DNA from: Meiothermus sp. CFH 77666
GTDB lineage: Bacteria; Deinococcota; Deinococci; Deinococcales; Thermaceae
Reading direction: 5' to 3'
NCBI RefSeq assembly: GCF_017497985.1
Contig: NZ_JAGDFV010000022.1
Span: 1 to 61,200 of the forward strand
Length of the DNA stretch: 61,200 nt
Shown here piece by piece: positions 8,939 through 17,665 of the stretch. Each line of letters begins with the position of its first letter. The stretch's first letter is position 1. Below the pieces are notes generated by a model that saw nothing but the letters and a program-made list of their open reading frames with translations, was not told where the DNA came from and did not search any database. A program made the translations under genes and the position numbers.

Positions 8939-9116
8939 ACTACGCGCAGCATTGGGGATTGTAACCCGGTGGTGATCGCCATGACGCAGGCAAAACAGTC
9001 ACATGTCGCAGGCCTCGGGTCACAGGTGAAAAAGGGTAGAAGCACAAAAACGGCTTGCTCGAGCACGCCCTAACCCCTCAACCGCTTTCCGCCAGGGGGT
9101 AGAATCAGGGGCATCT

Positions 9117-10472
9117 ATGAACACCCTGTCCTGGAACACCGAGTTACTTATTGAGCAAGACCTTGCCCACCACCTGCACCCTGTGACCAACCTGCACCGC
9201 CACAAGCAGAGCGGCCCGGTGGTATTGGTCGAGGGGAAGGGTTCAAAAGTACGCGATAGCGAAGGCAAGTGGTACATTGACGGGTTTGCCGGCCTCTGGA
9301 ACGTGAACGTGGGCTACGGGCGCACCGAGCTGGCCGAGGTGGCCCGTGAGCAGATGGCCCGGCTGGCCTTCCAGCCCACCTTCTTTGGGCTGGCTACCCC
9401 TCCGGTGATCGAGCTGGCTGCCAGGATGCACCAGCTTTTGCCGCACCATTCGCACTTTCAGTTCACCTCCGGGGGGGCTGAGTCCAACGAGACCGCTATC
9501 AAGATTGCCCGCTACTACTGGGCGCTGTCGGGCAAGCCGGAAAAAACCAAGATCATCTCACGCCGCATGGCCTACCACGGCATCGCCATGGGCGCACTGG
9601 CCGCTACCGGTGTTCCGGCCTACCATGCCGACTTCGGGCCGTTGCCACCGGGATTTTTATACCTGAGTGCCCCGCTGGCCTACCGCAACAACCCTGGGCT
9701 TTCGGAGGCCGGGTTTGTGGCCATGCTGGCGCGGGAGCTCGAGGACTTGATTGCCCGGGAAGGCCCTGAAACCATCGCTGCTTTCATCGGGGAGCCGGTG
9801 CAGGGGGCCGGCGGCGTGGTGCCACCCCCCGAAGGCTACTGGCAGGCCGTTTCCTCTATCCTCAAAAAGCACGATATTTTGCTCATTGCCGACGAGGTCA
9901 TTACCGGCTTTGGCCGCACCGGCGAGATGTTCGCCCAGACCACCTACGGCTTCCAGGCCGACATCACCAGCTTTGCCAAAGGGATTACCTCGGGCTACAT
10001 TCCGCTGGGTGGGGTGGGCATCAGCCCTGAGATATTCGAGCGCATTTCGGCGCCCGACCGGATGTTCATGCACGGCTTCACCTACTCAGGGCACCCGGTG
10101 GCCTGTGCGGTGGCGCTGGCTAACATTGACATCATCGAGCGCGAGCAGCTCTGGCGCAACGCCGCCCTCCGCGGCGAGCAACTGCTAAAAGGGCTGCAAG
10201 AACTCGAAAGTCACCCCCACGTAGGCAACGTGCGCGGCAAGGGCCTGATGGCGCTGGTAGAGGTGGTAGAGGACAAAACCAGCAAAAAGACCTTTGAGCC
10301 CGCCCTGGGCATTGGTGCAAAGCTGATGAAAGTCAGCCGGGAAAAAGGCGTGATTGTGCGCTGCAACGACACCGGCTTTGCGGTAGCGCCGCCCCTGGTC
10401 ATCACCGAAGCCGAGATAGACGAAATGGTGAACGCTCTGGCCGAAACGCTGAACGAGGTGCTGGGTTCGTAG
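9117..10472 (+). CDS. class III (omega) aminotransferase
   Basis: 451-residue PLP enzyme of the omega-amino acid:pyruvate transaminase group. Visible motifs are FTSGGAESNETAIKIAR, LLIADEVITGFGRTG (PLP-binding Asp) and SFAKGITSGYIPLGG with the Schiff-base Lys288. It would transfer an amino group from beta-alanine, a polyamine or a similar omega-amine to pyruvate or a keto acid. The substrate is not determinable. Promoter candidate TAGAAT is 11 nt before the ATG, with AGGGGC in the gap. Confidence 0.88.
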   Translation: MNTLSWNTELLIEQDLAHHLHPVTNLHRHKQSGPVVLVEGKGSKVRDSEGKWYIDGFAGLWNVNVGYGRTELAEVAREQMARLAFQPTFFGLATPPVIELAARMHQLLPHHSHFQFTSGGAESNETAIKIARYYWALSGKPEKTKIISRRMAYHGIAMGALAATGVPAYHADFGPLPPGFLYLSAPLAYRNNPGLSEAGFVAMLARELEDLIAREGPETIAAFIGEPVQGAGGVVPPPEGYWQAVSSILKKHDILLIADEVITGFGRTGEMFAQTTYGFQADITSFAKGITSGYIPLGGVGISPEIFERISAPDRMFMHGFTYSGHPVACAVALANIDIIEREQLWRNAALRGEQLLKGLQELESHPHVGNVRGKGLMALVEVVEDKTSKKTFEPALGIGAKLMKVSREKGVIVRCNDTGFAVAPPLVITEAEIDEMVNALAETLNEVLGS

Positions 10473-10537
10473 CGCTCATCGAGCGCAGAATACCTGGGAC
10501 ACGGCACCAGCAACAGCAGAAAATCACTGCAAAGTCT

Positions 10538-10600
10538 CAGGTTGCAGGCCATAGCCTGAAGCGATGCTGTTGGCCTTCAGCTTGGGGCTTTCAGCTAACC
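10538..10600. repeat. degenerate 7-bp periodic array A (9 units)
   Basis: Nine consecutive heptamers, e.g. GCCTTCA, GCTTGGG, GCTTTCA, GCTAACC, in the 269-nt spacer before the coiled-coil gene. The register stays at exactly 7 bp while the unit sequence drifts. The rest of the spacer (10601-10741) has a TGC-TAGACT extended -10 near 10677-10685 and GGAGG 4 nt before the ATG at 10742. Confidence 0.65.
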
Positions 10601-10741
10601 AGACGTGTGGCTCCTATGGTGCATCTGACATCTCCGCTCTCTCGGCCTTGGGTTTTGCATTTTTTACAACTGGCTTTGCTAGACTGAAAGCTGACTGCAG
10701 AAAGTCGGTTTGGAATTGCCCAAAAGCCAAAAGGAGGGTTC

Positions 10742-13006
10742 ATGGGATGGATTGTTTGGTGCAGCGTTCTTTTAGGGGCTCTGGTTGCATGGCTCCTGGG
10801 CTGGCTTTTGAGCTGGCTATTCCGGGGCAATATCCTGCGGCTGCAAAACCAGCTCACCGAGGCCCAGGCCGAACTGGGGCGGCTCCAGGCCGACCTGACC
10901 AGCTACAAAGCCACCCAGTCCAAACTGGCGCAGGCTGAACAGGAACTCTCCGGGCTGCGGGAGCAGCTTAAGCACTTTGAGGCACTCAAGGCTAGCTTTG
11001 GCACGGTAAGCAAGGAGCTGGATGCCGCTACCCTCAAGATTCAGGGGTTGGAAGGACAACTCAAGGATCTCGAGGCTCTCAAGGCCCAGCTTGCCAGCCT
11101 TCAGGGCGAGCGGGACAGGCTTCAGGCTGACTACAGTGGGCTACAGGCCCGGTTTGAGCAGCTCGAGGGCGAGCGAAATCGACTTTCGGCTCAAATTCTG
11201 AGCTACCAGGGCGAGATGGCGGTGCTGAGCCGTCAGGTAGAGGCCCTGCGCCAGGATCGCGACGCACAGAAATCTGAAACCGCTAACCTGAGCGGCAAGC
11301 TGGCGGGTATGGGCGGGCTGATGGCGGTTTGGGAGGGCTTACGCCAGCGCTTCGGGGGCAAGCAGCCTGAAGAACTCGAGGCCCACTTCACCTCGGTTCA
11401 GGAAGAAGCCGAGCGCAGCTGGAGTGAGTTGAGCCAGCTAAAACGTGACTATGAAGCAGCGCTGGCCGAGCGTAAGCGACTGGAGGGCGAGTTGCAGAAC
11501 TTGCGGGCTCGCGTCGGCAGCCTCGAGGCCGACCAGGGCAAAGTTGCCGCCCTGGAAACCGAAATCGAGCGCTACAAGAACGAGTTTAGCGGCCTTCAAG
11601 CCCGCTACGCCACCCTCGAGGCCGACCACCAAAAACTCCAGGCCCTCTACGAAGCCCGCATCCAGGCCCTCGATGGCGAAAAAGGCCGGCTGGAAGGCGA
11701 ACTTCAGAGCCTGCAAATCCGCCTGAACGCCCTGGAGGCCATTCGGGCCCGGTTTGGCAACCTACAACCCGCCGACCTCGAGGCCCGCATCGTGGCCATG
11801 CAGAACGAGCGCAACCAGTACGCAATCGAGCTGGAGGCCCTGCGCAAGCGCATCGAAGCGGTAGCGGGTGAACGCGACCACCTGCGGGCCGAAGTGGAGG
11901 GGCTGCAAAAGCGCCTCGACCAGCTCAGCACCGATAGTAACAACGTAATCGCGGAGCGCAACAAGCTCCAGGCCGAAGTCGAAAAGCTGCGGGCCGACCT
12001 GAACCAGGCCCAGGGCGCCTACCAGGATCTGGAAGCGGTACGCCGTGAACTCTCCGACCTGCGCGCCCGGCTGGCCAAGGCCGAGGAGGAACGCAACTGG
12101 TTTGCCGGAGAGGTCGAGGGCTTACGCAAGGAGAGCGAAAAGGCCCGGCAGAATCTGGCTGAACTCGAGCAGCTTCGGCGTGAACATGCCAGCCTCCAGT
12201 CTCGCATAGCCGAGTACGAAAAAGCCTTGCAAAATGCCGAGGAAGACCGCCGCCAGATGGGAGCCAACTACAGCGCCCTGCAAGCCCGCATCGCCGATTA
12301 CGAGGCCAGGCTGGCCAAAGCCCAGGAGCGCACCGCCAACTACGACGCCCTGGCCGCCAACCTAGCGGCCATGCAGACTGGCGCACCGGAAGCCGAAGCT
12401 ACTGGGGCCGTTGCTGCCCCAGCCCGACCCACCAAACCGCGCAAAGCCAAACCCAAGCAACCCAAGGAAGTGATCGGCTACCGCGTCACCCAGAGCCGCA
12501 CCTTCCGGGCCGAAGTAGTGCCCGAAGGCCACGACCCCCTGGGGGTGATCGAGGGCATCGGCAACACCTACCAGCAAAAGCTTTGGGACGCAGGCATCAA
12601 AACCTTTGAAGACCTGGCCAGCACCCCCGAGGCCCGGCTGCGTGAAATCATTGGCAAGGAACTGGAGTTCGACGAGTGGATTGTGGAGGCCCGCCGCTTT
12701 GTGCGCGGGGTCTACAAGCTTAGCCGCGCCACCGCCGGAGGTAGCCGCCGCAAGGCTGACGACCTGACCCGTATCGAGGGCATTGGCCCCAAGATACGCG
12801 ATGCGCTGGTAGCCGCCGGCATCACCACCTTCGAAGCCCTGGAAGCGGCCACCGAGGGCCAGTTGCACGCCGCCATCGAGGCCGCCGGCATCAGCTTCGC
12901 CCCCAGCCTTCCCACCTGGAGCCGCCAGGCGGCCTACCTGGTACGAGGCGATGAAGCAGGGTTCCAGGAATACATTGCCCGCCTCACCGCCGGAAGGGAG
13001 GAATAG
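10742..13006 (+). CDS. membrane-anchored coiled-coil protein with C-terminal helix-hairpin-helix domains
   Basis: 754 residues. One N-terminal membrane helix (about 3-27) is followed by Arg residues, predicting a cytoplasmic body. Residues 35-550 are nearly continuous coiled coil, interrupted by two similar non-coil segments: RFGGKQPEELEA near 203 and RFGNLQPADLEA near 333. An Ala/Pro/Lys linker (about 555-580) leads to two helix-hairpin-helix units with GIGNTYQQKLWDAGI (about 603) and GIGPKIRDALVAAGI (about 677). HHH domains usually bind DNA non-specifically. I know no characterised orthologue. GGAGG precedes the start, and the next gene follows after 3 nt. Confidence 0.85.
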   Translation: MGWIVWCSVLLGALVAWLLGWLLSWLFRGNILRLQNQLTEAQAELGRLQADLTSYKATQSKLAQAEQELSGLREQLKHFEALKASFGTVSKELDAATLKIQGLEGQLKDLEALKAQLASLQGERDRLQADYSGLQARFEQLEGERNRLSAQILSYQGEMAVLSRQVEALRQDRDAQKSETANLSGKLAGMGGLMAVWEGLRQRFGGKQPEELEAHFTSVQEEAERSWSELSQLKRDYEAALAERKRLEGELQNLRARVGSLEADQGKVAALETEIERYKNEFSGLQARYATLEADHQKLQALYEARIQALDGEKGRLEGELQSLQIRLNALEAIRARFGNLQPADLEARIVAMQNERNQYAIELEALRKRIEAVAGERDHLRAEVEGLQKRLDQLSTDSNNVIAERNKLQAEVEKLRADLNQAQGAYQDLEAVRRELSDLRARLAKAEEERNWFAGEVEGLRKESEKARQNLAELEQLRREHASLQSRIAEYEKALQNAEEDRRQMGANYSALQARIADYEARLAKAQERTANYDALAANLAAMQTGAPEAEATGAVAAPARPTKPRKAKPKQPKEVIGYRVTQSRTFRAEVVPEGHDPLGVIEGIGNTYQQKLWDAGIKTFEDLASTPEARLREIIGKELEFDEWIVEARRFVRGVYKLSRATAGGSRRKADDLTRIEGIGPKIRDALVAAGITTFEALEAATEGQLHAAIEAAGISFAPSLPTWSRQAAYLVRGDEAGFQEYIARLTAGREE

Positions 13007-13009
13007 CCC

Positions 13010-13924
13010 ATGGTCAGAGCCTGGATCACCTACGATTGGATCAAACTGCTGGGCACCGTTCTTCTGCTCATCCTGTTGTTTTTCTGCATGGGCCGCCAGG
13101 GTAGCGTAGCCATTGCACCCACCCTCACCACGCCCGCTCCGGGTACGCTGCAGGGGCCCACGGTGGATTTGAGCGGCACCGGCACCCCAGGGGGTTTCAT
13201 TCAACTGCTGCTGAACGGCAACAAGGTGGGGGCGCCGGTACGCATCGGAAGCGACGGACGCTGGGCTTTGCCGGGTTTCAACTTTGGCGCACCCGGCAAT
13301 TACACCCTCACTTTGCAGCCGGTGGATGCCAGCGGAACCAGCCTCGGGCCGAGGTCGGATTTAACCTTCACCGTGCCCCTGCCGACGGGTAATCTGCAAA
13401 TCAGCGAACCAACCAGCGGCGCCCAGGTGCCCGCTGGCACATTCCAGTTGCGGGGGGTGGGTACGCCTGGGGAAGCGCTCGAGGTCTTCGAAGACAACAC
13501 CAGCCTGGGCCGGGTGGTGGTGAACCCCGATGGCACCTGGACGCTGGCCGTGCCGCCCCCCATGGCAGGGGAACGTACCTACGAGGTGCGTGGCGCCAGC
13601 GCTTCGGCCCGCATTCAGGTCACGGTGGCGGCGGCTGCCGGAACCGCCGTCGCTTGCGCCAAAGACTTCACCCTTTCCTTGCGCGATGGGCAGACCGTGG
13701 CCCGCCCCTTCCGTTTCGGCGGCGAGGGGGCCGGGCAAGGCTACACCGTTACGGTCAAACGCGGTGAACGCACCGTGGGCAGCCGGGATGTGCCCCTCGA
13801 TGCGACCTGCGGTTGGAGCTACCGCTCTGACCCCGGCCCCGGCCCCATCACCTACGAAGTCCGCCCCATTGGCGCCTTGCCCAGCGATCCGCCGTTACAA
13901 ACCATCAACCTGACTGTCCGGTAG
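13010..13924 (+). CDS. exported Ig-like repeat protein, partner of the coiled-coil gene
   Basis: 304 residues. A hydrophobic N-terminal segment (about 12-28, ending near a Cys) acts as signal or anchor. At least two bacterial Ig-like repeats follow: GTGTPGGFIQLLLNG with IGSDGRWAL, and GVGTPGEALEVFEDN with VNPDGTWTLAVP. Repeats like these usually lie outside the cytoplasm. The gene starts 3 nt after the coiled-coil gene and is followed by a terminator, so the two form one operon. Function unknown. An outer-face companion of the coiled-coil tether is an inference. Confidence 0.8.
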   Translation: MVRAWITYDWIKLLGTVLLLILLFFCMGRQGSVAIAPTLTTPAPGTLQGPTVDLSGTGTPGGFIQLLLNGNKVGAPVRIGSDGRWALPGFNFGAPGNYTLTLQPVDASGTSLGPRSDLTFTVPLPTGNLQISEPTSGAQVPAGTFQLRGVGTPGEALEVFEDNTSLGRVVVNPDGTWTLAVPPPMAGERTYEVRGASASARIQVTVAAAAGTAVACAKDFTLSLRDGQTVARPFRFGGEGAGQGYTVTVKRGERTVGSRDVPLDATCGWSYRSDPGPGPITYEVRPIGALPSDPPLQTINLTVR

Positions 13925-13941
13925 CGCCTTTGCTATCCGAG

Positions 13942-13966
13942 CCTCCCCGTATCCGGGGAGGTTTTT
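13942..13966 (+). terminator. rho-independent terminator
   Basis: Perfect 8-bp stem CCTCCCCG/CGGGGAGG with a TATC loop and a TTTTT tail. It ends the coiled-coil/Ig-like operon, 18 nt after the stop and just before the convergent folC stop. Confidence 0.92.
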
Positions 13967-13987
13967 GTTGGCCTAAAACAGCGTCTA

Positions 13988-15190
13988 TCAAACTGCTTCA
14001 ATCGGAGGTCTGGCCGAAGGCTCTATTTCCAGCAGGCGGAGCATCTCCCCCACCAGGTACAAAGAGCCCGTTACCAGGACCGGTTTTCCGTCCGCTCGAG
14101 CCGCCTCAACTGCGTGCTCGAGGGCCTCCAGGGGATGCTCGAAGTAGGGGGCCGGGTATTCTTGCAACAAAGCCTCGGCCCGCAGGGCACCCCTGGCGGC
14201 GTAGGTATAGCGCACACTTATGGCCTTGGGCAAAAGGGTTCGCAGGATGGTGTGGTAGTCCTTGCGGGGGAAAGCGCCAAACACCAGGTGAAACCCCTCA
14301 AACTCCTCTACCAGGGCCCGGGCCGCTGGGGGATTGTGGGCCCCGTCGAGCACCACCGGAGCGCCCCGGTAGGTCAGTTGCTGCATCCGGCCGGGATGCA
14401 CGGCTGTGGATAAACCTGTGGATACCACCGCTTCGGCGTAACCCAGCAAGCGCAAAACCGCCGCCGCAAGACGGGCGTTTTGCCGTTGAAAGCGGCCCCG
14501 TAAGGAAGGTTGGACAGGCAAATCGAAAATAGGGCCGCCTTCCGAGAGCACATATAACGGAGCCGCTCGTTCGGCGGCTATGCTGCGGATCACCTCCAGC
14601 CCAAGCCCCTCGGCCCCGGTCACCACCGGAACCCCTGCCCGAATGGCCCCCGCTTTGTCCCTGGCCACCCCTTCCAGTGAGCCTCCCAGAGTTTCTAGGT
14701 GGTCTTCCCCGATATTGGTGAGCACAGTCACCCGCACATCAGACAGCGCATGGGTGGCATCCAGCACCCCGCCCACCCCGGCCTCCACGGCTGCCATGCG
14801 AACACCCACCGACGCGAAGTGCCGAAACGCCAGCGCTGTGGTGAGGTCGAAGAAAGCCACCGGTTCCTGGAAATGCTGGCCCCGAGCCCACTCCACAAAT
14901 CGCACCACCTCGGCCTCGGGAATCGGGCCCTGGTGGGTGCGGATACGCTCGCGGAAGTCTATCAGGTGGGGGCTGGTGGTGGCCCCGAAGGGCTCGCCCG
15001 CCACCTTGAAGGCCGCCTCGAGGTAGGCCACCACACTGCCTTTGCCGTTGGTTCCAATCACATGAACGGCAGGAAACACGGCCTCGGGGTGGCCCAGCCG
15101 TTGCAAAAGTTCTCGAATCCGCGACAGACCCCTGGGCGCCCCGGCGCGACTCTGGGCAAACAACCATTCCACCGCCTCGGGATAGGTCAC
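13988..15190 (-). CDS. folC: folylpolyglutamate synthase/dihydrofolate synthase
   Basis: 400-residue Mur-ligase-type ATPase that adds glutamate to folates, probably also to dihydropteroate. The P-loop GTNGKGSV is at about residues 47-54, with SPHLIDFRERIR, a central-domain TNIGEDHLETLG and the C-terminal VLDGAHNPPAARALVEEF. It starts at GTG 15190. TAGACT lies 7 nt upstream and GAGGT also precedes the start, so both leaderless and leadered initiation are possible. It converges with the Ig-like gene. Confidence 0.93.
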   Translation of the reverse strand: MTYPEAVEWLFAQSRAGAPRGLSRIRELLQRLGHPEAVFPAVHVIGTNGKGSVVAYLEAAFKVAGEPFGATTSPHLIDFRERIRTHQGPIPEAEVVRFVEWARGQHFQEPVAFFDLTTALAFRHFASVGVRMAAVEAGVGGVLDATHALSDVRVTVLTNIGEDHLETLGGSLEGVARDKAGAIRAGVPVVTGAEGLGLEVIRSIAAERAAPLYVLSEGGPIFDLPVQPSLRGRFQRQNARLAAAVLRLLGYAEAVVSTGLSTAVHPGRMQQLTYRGAPVVLDGAHNPPAARALVEEFEGFHLVFGAFPRKDYHTILRTLLPKAISVRYTYAARGALRAEALLQEYPAPYFEHPLEALEHAVEAARADGKPVLVTGSLYLVGEMLRLLEIEPSARPPIEAV

Positions 15191-15229
15191 AGACCTCAGT
15201 CTATCCTGTTTCCCCCATACTCTCTGATA

Positions 15230-15363
15230 CCGTTTTTATTTGAACACCTACCCTACACCAGGAGGTGGGAGGTAGGGAGTAGGGTGTAGGCGTTGAAAAC
15301 CCCCCACCACCCACCCCCATCTCGTGTGTCGCTAAAAATTAGCCACACACCTAAAGTTGGTAT
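15230..15363 (-). repeat. 134-bp dispersed element, copy 1
   Basis: Read on the minus strand it begins ATACCAACTTTAGG and ends GTGTTCAAATAAAAACGG. The second copy is at 21272-21410 on the plus strand. Between the ends are a G-rich arm and a C-rich arm that could form a loose hairpin. The arm at 15261-15295 is itself a 7-bp periodic array (units such as GGAGGTG, GGAGGTA). It fills most of the folC/15382 spacer. Confidence 0.75.
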
Positions 15364-15369
15364 AAGGCC

Positions 15370-15375
15370 GATAAT
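15370..15375 (+). promoter_or_regulatory. start-proximal -10 element for the 15382 gene
   Basis: GATAAT with 6 nt to the ATG, the spacing expected for a leaderless mRNA. The intervening GGGGTC could alternatively be read as a weak ribosome site. Confidence 0.4.
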
Positions 15376-15381
15376 GGGGTC

Positions 15382-15942
15382 ATGCCGCTGTTGCAAGCCC
15401 ACCTGGAACTAAAGCTTGAACAGGCCCTGCTGCATGGCTGGGTGCAGCACCAGCTGGCCGGGGTAGACCTGCCCCTCAAACTGCTGCGCTTTTCCCTGGG
15501 CCGTTTGCAGGGTGGGGAGGTTCGGCAGCTCGAGCTGAGGGAAAACCGCTGCCAGCTAGCAGTCGGGTTTGCCAGCGGCCCGGCAGTGAAGCTGGTGCTC
15601 CAGGCCCAGGGTTATCAGCCCACGCAGCAGGTGCTGAGGCTGCGGGTCGAGCAGCTTGTTTTTTCGGGGTTTCGGGGCGCTCCGGTGCTTAACCTGGTAC
15701 CGGGTAAGGTGCTGGAAATTGTGTCAGCCCAGGCCAACCAACGCCTGCCGGGGCTTTTGGAGTTGGGCGGAAATATGGAGCTAAGGCTACGCCTCGAGCC
15801 GCTTCTGCAAAAGGCCCTGCAAGAAGCACCCCTCGGGCAGAGCCTGGGGGTGCTGGGGCTCGAGGCCAGCCCTATGGTTCGGGTTGAGAAGCTCGAGCTG
15901 GGTTCGGGTTGGTTGAACTTAGCCCTCAGCGCAAGCGGCTGA
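15382..15942 (+). CDS. hypothetical protein, LmeA/DUF2993-like features
   Basis: 186 residues, leucine-rich, with no signal peptide or membrane helix visible. Alternating amphipathic strands (LRLRVEQLVFSGF, MVRVEKLELGSGWLNLALSASG) recall small lipid-binding DUF2993/LmeA-type proteins, but the resemblance is weak and I do not assign the family. Its last 17 nt overlap the 3' end of the convergent LprI-like gene. Confidence 0.6.
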   Translation: MPLLQAHLELKLEQALLHGWVQHQLAGVDLPLKLLRFSLGRLQGGEVRQLELRENRCQLAVGFASGPAVKLVLQAQGYQPTQQVLRLRVEQLVFSGFRGAPVLNLVPGKVLEIVSAQANQRLPGLLELGGNMELRLRLEPLLQKALQEAPLGQSLGVLGLEASPMVRVEKLELGSGWLNLALSASG

Positions 15943-16297
15943 TCACACAGCCCGTGCTGTTGCACTCGCGGATGCGGGCCTTGAGAAAGCTGGTGCGCTC
16001 CTGGGTCATGCGGGTCGCACAATCGAGGTCAACGACCCGCGAGCTGCCATCTACCCGTGAGCACTGCTGGTTACGGCTCTTGATCCAGGCCAGTTGCGAG
16101 GTGCGCAACACCGAGCGCCCTTCCGCGTTCAGCTTGCTCACCAGCTCGCGGTACACATCGTTGATTTCTTTGTCGGCCTGCACGAAAAGCTGGGTTGCAC
16201 AGTAGACATAGTCGAAGTCTGTACTGGGGTTGTCACAACCTGCGGCCCATCCCCAGCTTGCCCCCACCAGTAGACCCACCACTGCCAGTTTTTTCAT
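15926..16297 (-). CDS. LprI/DUF1311-type secreted protein
   Basis: 123 residues from the ATG at 16297, which has GGAGG 5 nt upstream (an ATG 12 nt further up lacks this). A signal peptide (MKKLAVVGLLVGASWGWAAG) precedes a small domain with CDNPSTDFDYVYCATQ and LRTSQLAWIKSRNQQC, the DUF1311/LprI pattern of paired cysteines and a W-x2-R/K segment. M. tuberculosis LprI inhibits lysozyme. Most homologues are uncharacterised. It is expected in the periplasm. Confidence 0.8.
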   Translation of the reverse strand: MKKLAVVGLLVGASWGWAAGCDNPSTDFDYVYCATQLFVQADKEINDVYRELVSKLNAEGRSVLRTSQLAWIKSRNQQCSRVDGSSRVVDLDCATRMTQERTSFLKARIRECNSTGCVISRLR

Positions 16298-16456
16298 AAT
16301 CCCTCCCACCCCAATCTAAACCTGACAGCACCGAATCGCTAGGTCAAATCAGCATTTGCAATGGGGTGAGATCAAAGATAGCCAGGTGACCGCTTTTAAG
16401 AGCCATTCACTCGAAAAGGCTCCTCCACAAAACCCTTTTGAGCGTAATACAAGCTT

Positions 16457-17398
16457 TCAGATCACCTGGCGTCGCAGGTTAGAAATAAGCAGACTCGAGG
16501 CCAGCACCAACCCCGCCGCCAGTCCAAACAGGCTGCTCACTTCGGTGCGCTGGGGCTTCCAGCCTACCACCCGGCCCAGGTTGCGGTAGGCCTGCCGGAG
16601 GGCTTCGGCGGACTCTGCGGCATAGTACCGACCGCCGGTGGACTCGGCAATGGCCCGCAGGGTCTCTTCGTCGAACTGCATCCAGAAGCCGCCCCACTGC
16701 TGGTCGGGGTCGCCCGGGTTGCTGCGCCGGCCCAGCCCGATGGTATGCACCACCACACCCATGTCTTTAGCGAAAGGGGTCACCTCGAGGGGGTCAATCC
16801 CCCGGTTGTTGCGGCCATCCGAAAGCAAGACCACCGTGGCGGGGCCTAGTAGTTTGCCGTTGGCGTCTTTGGGGAAGGCTTTGAGGCTTTCTAAGAGGCC
16901 ATCGCCAATGGCCGTTCCACGGGCCATCTGAAGCAGCTCAATCTGGTCAATGATGCGCTGGTGGTCGGTAGTGGGTTCTACTTCCAGGGTTGCATAACCT
17001 GCAAAGCTCACCAGGCCTACCTTGGCGCCATCGGGCAGGGAGCGCACAAAATTCCGGGCCTCTTTTTTGGCCGCGGTAAAGCGATCCGGTTCAATATCCT
17101 GCGCCCGCATCGAGCGGCTGATGTCTATGGTGACCATTACCGTGGTCATGTTGTCGGGAGCAAGCAGCACCGCCTGAGGGCGGGCCAGCGCCAGCAGGGC
17201 CAGCACCAGCGCCAGGCCGTACAACCCTGCGCTCAGGTGGCGCTTCCAGCGCGGCTCAGCGATGCGGGCAAACTGCGCCAGGTTGGGATAGAGCACATGG
17301 GCACTGGCCGTTCCACTCTGTACCCTGCGCCAGTAAACCCAGGCCAGCAGCGGTACGAGCAGCAGCGCCAGGAGCAGAAACGGAAACTGAAAGCTCAC
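16457..17398 (-). CDS. BatA-like VWA-domain membrane protein
   Basis: 313 residues. An N-terminal BatA/aerotolerance-type region with membrane helices at about 5-24 and 57-75 precedes a von Willebrand A domain. The MIDAS motif DISRSM and later LLSDGRNN are intact, so metal binding is expected. A C-terminal helix (about 287-307) re-enters the membrane. Bat proteins usually sit beside a MoxR ATPase, which is absent here. It starts at GTG 17398, with AAGGGG 6 nt upstream. Function is unproven in the family. Confidence 0.85.
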   Translation of the reverse strand: MSFQFPFLLLALLLVPLLAWVYWRRVQSGTASAHVLYPNLAQFARIAEPRWKRHLSAGLYGLALVLALLALARPQAVLLAPDNMTTVMVTIDISRSMRAQDIEPDRFTAAKKEARNFVRSLPDGAKVGLVSFAGYATLEVEPTTDHQRIIDQIELLQMARGTAIGDGLLESLKAFPKDANGKLLGPATVVLLSDGRNNRGIDPLEVTPFAKDMGVVVHTIGLGRRSNPGDPDQQWGGFWMQFDEETLRAIAESTGGRYYAAESAEALRQAYRNLGRVVGWKPQRTEVSSLFGLAAGLVLASSLLISNLRRQVI

Positions 17399-17515
17399 GG
17401 TTCACCCCTTACAAGGCCTTGCTTCGGGAAATAAACTACCCTTCGAGTTTGCCTGCTAATCTCGCACCAGATGGTAGGCCCATTTACGGTTCCTCTTCAA
17501 TAAACATACACAAAC

Positions 17516-17546
17516 TCAGGGGCAGAAACCGCTGCTCTGCCCCTGA
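17516..17546. terminator. strong hairpin in the NMO/VWA spacer
   Basis: Perfect 11-bp stem TCAGGGGCAGA/TCTGCCCCTGA with a 9-nt loop. On the minus strand it is followed by GTTTGTGTAT, a poor T-tract, so it is either a weak terminator after the NMO-type gene (stop 120 nt earlier) or an RNA structural element. I see nothing else certain in 17399-17665. Confidence 0.5.
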
Positions 17547-17665
17547 AGTGATTGGGACGGGTGCTACTTCGGTGGGGATAGCTCCTGTGCCAGTAAATCC
17601 GGGTCTATAATTTCCAGATTGCCAGAAGCCGAGATAACCTCAGGTAAACCCTCAGATCCTCGGCA

